Origin: Deltaproteobacteria bacterium
GTDB taxonomy: Bacteria > Desulfobacterota > DSM-4660 > Desulfatiglandales > Desulfatiglandaceae
Assembly: GCA_021159825.1 (NCBI GenBank)
Contig: JAGHDR010000163.1
Location: forward strand, 1-14,236
DNA length: 14,236 bases
Direction of reading: 5' to 3'
Each line of letters begins with the position of its first letter. Position 1 is the first letter of the stretch. This document shows positions 13,636 to 14,236 of the stretch, one piece after another. A program made the translations under genes and the position numbers. The notes beneath the pieces were generated by a model. It made no database searches and was not told where the DNA came from. It was given only the letters and a program-made list of their open reading frames with translations.

Positions 13636-14236
13636 ATGGACTACATCCTCAATTTGGACTACATTCTCAATTTTGAAATTCTGGATAAGACTTCCCTTCC
13701 GATGGTCGGGGGTAAAAATGTCGGCATGGGAGAGATGATCAAGGCCGGCGTCCGAGTCCCTCCCGGTTTTGCTGTGACAACCGACAGCTATCTGAGCTTT
13801 ATAACCGAGACGGGTGTTAAGGATAAGATTACTGAGATCCTTAAAAAAATCCGTCGTGATGATGTGAGTTCCCTCGATGAAGTCAGTGCTGAGATTCAAG
13901 CCTTGATCAAAACCACTCCCATGAACGATGACGTCCGGAAAGCCATCGGAATGGGTTATTCTGACCTCTGCAGGGAATGCAATGTTGAAGATGTGCCTGT
14001 GGCGGTTCGACCGAGCGCAACGGCCGAGGATCTCCCCACGGAAAGTGTTTCCGGGAAGCAGGACTCCTACCTCTGGGTCGTCGGAGTAGAGGATATTGTC
14101 AGCAGTGTCCGTAAGTGCTGGGCCGGCCTGTACACAGCGCGCGCCATTGATTACAGGAATAAGAACAACTTTCCCCATGAGAAGGTATTGATCAGTGTGG
14201 GTGTTCAGAAGATGGTCAATTCAAAGGCCGCAGGCG
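13636..14236 (+). CDS. PEP synthase/PPDK N-terminal (ATP- and pyruvate-binding) subunit, 3' partial
   Basis: The frame runs open to the window edge. The first 200 residues match the nucleotide-binding domain of PEP synthases, PPDK and the PpsB-type subunit of phenylphosphate synthase, which use ATP to phosphorylate the partner's histidine. Motifs seen: GGKNVGMGEMIKAGVRVPPGF (about residues 24-44), VAVRPSATAEDLP (the usual VRSSATAEDLP with a Pro), GKQDSYLW and CWAGLYTARAIDYR. The ATG at 13636 has GGAG about 7 nt upstream; an upstream in-frame ATG at 13501 comes from the remnant of the preceding gene. It is the second half of the split phosphotransferase whose first half is damaged just upstream. 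Confidence 0.8.
   Translation, partial: MDYILNLDYILNFEILDKTSLPMVGGKNVGMGEMIKAGVRVPPGFAVTTDSYLSFITETGVKDKITEILKKIRRDDVSSLDEVSAEIQALIKTTPMNDDVRKAIGMGYSDLCRECNVEDVPVAVRPSATAEDLPTESVSGKQDSYLWVVGVEDIVSSVRKCWAGLYTARAIDYRNKNNFPHEKVLISVGVQKMVNSKAAG
13638..13673. repeat. 18-bp tandem duplication at the start of the PEP-binding gene
   Basis: GGACTACATcCTCAATTT occurs twice head to tail (13638-13655 and 13656-13673) with one difference (c/t). In protein it doubles DYILN at the N-terminus. It keeps the frame. Confidence 0.8.

Overview
The window most resembles a chromosome segment of an anaerobic deltaproteobacterium (Desulfobacterota, Desulfobacterales-like). This is inferred from the gene set: a split PEP-utilising (phenylphosphate-synthase-like) phosphotransferase, an NDP-forming acyl-CoA synthetase, a wax-ester-synthase/DGAT fragment, a RhlE helicase and SfsA, with moderate GC. 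No rRNA, tRNA, CRISPR array or intact transposase gene was recognised. Layout, left half (1-6109), mostly intact: a RhlE-type DEAD-box helicase entering from the left edge (+), a MscS-type channel (-), an orphan 113-aa protein (+), SfsA (-), a DUF433/DUF5615 toxin-antitoxin-like pair (-) just upstream of sfsA, and an MFS transporter (+). Middle (6234-9051): a decayed GspE-like/receiver fragment (-), a radical SAM protein (-), a YefM/YoeB toxin-antitoxin operon (-) with a clear promoter and paired CGTACG operator boxes, and an unrecognised four-helix membrane protein (+) with a good promoter. Right half (9105-14236): a run of damaged genes. The alpha part of an NDP-forming acyl-CoA synthetase has an internal deletion and frameshift. 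Its beta (ATP-grasp) part stops after about 38 native residues at a 136-bp element with near-perfect 20-bp terminal inverted repeats. The other end of that element truncates a signal-peptide-bearing Pcm (protein-L-isoaspartate methyltransferase). Next come a hairpin-rich spacer, a wax-ester-synthase/DGAT tail welded to a frameshifted NAD(P)-dependent reductase fragment, and a PEP-utilising protein. In that protein the C-terminal swivelling (phosphohistidine) domain is cut by an in-frame stop, then a frameshift and a deletion that removes the catalytic-His segment. The window ends inside the partner PEP/pyruvate-binding (PPDK N-terminal) gene. How the genes work together: the acyl-CoA synthetase, the wax-ester/DGAT and reductase remnants and the PEP-dependent phosphotransferase would suit substrate activation and storage-lipid metabolism, but almost every member is broken. 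The main message is a cluster of at least six independent gene lesions next to intact genes. Either this is genuine local decay, partly linked to a small inverted-repeat element, or it is a mis-assembly that should be excluded by read mapping. The best-supported regulatory features are the toxin-antitoxin promoter/operator sites and the promoter with an upstream palindrome before the membrane protein gene.
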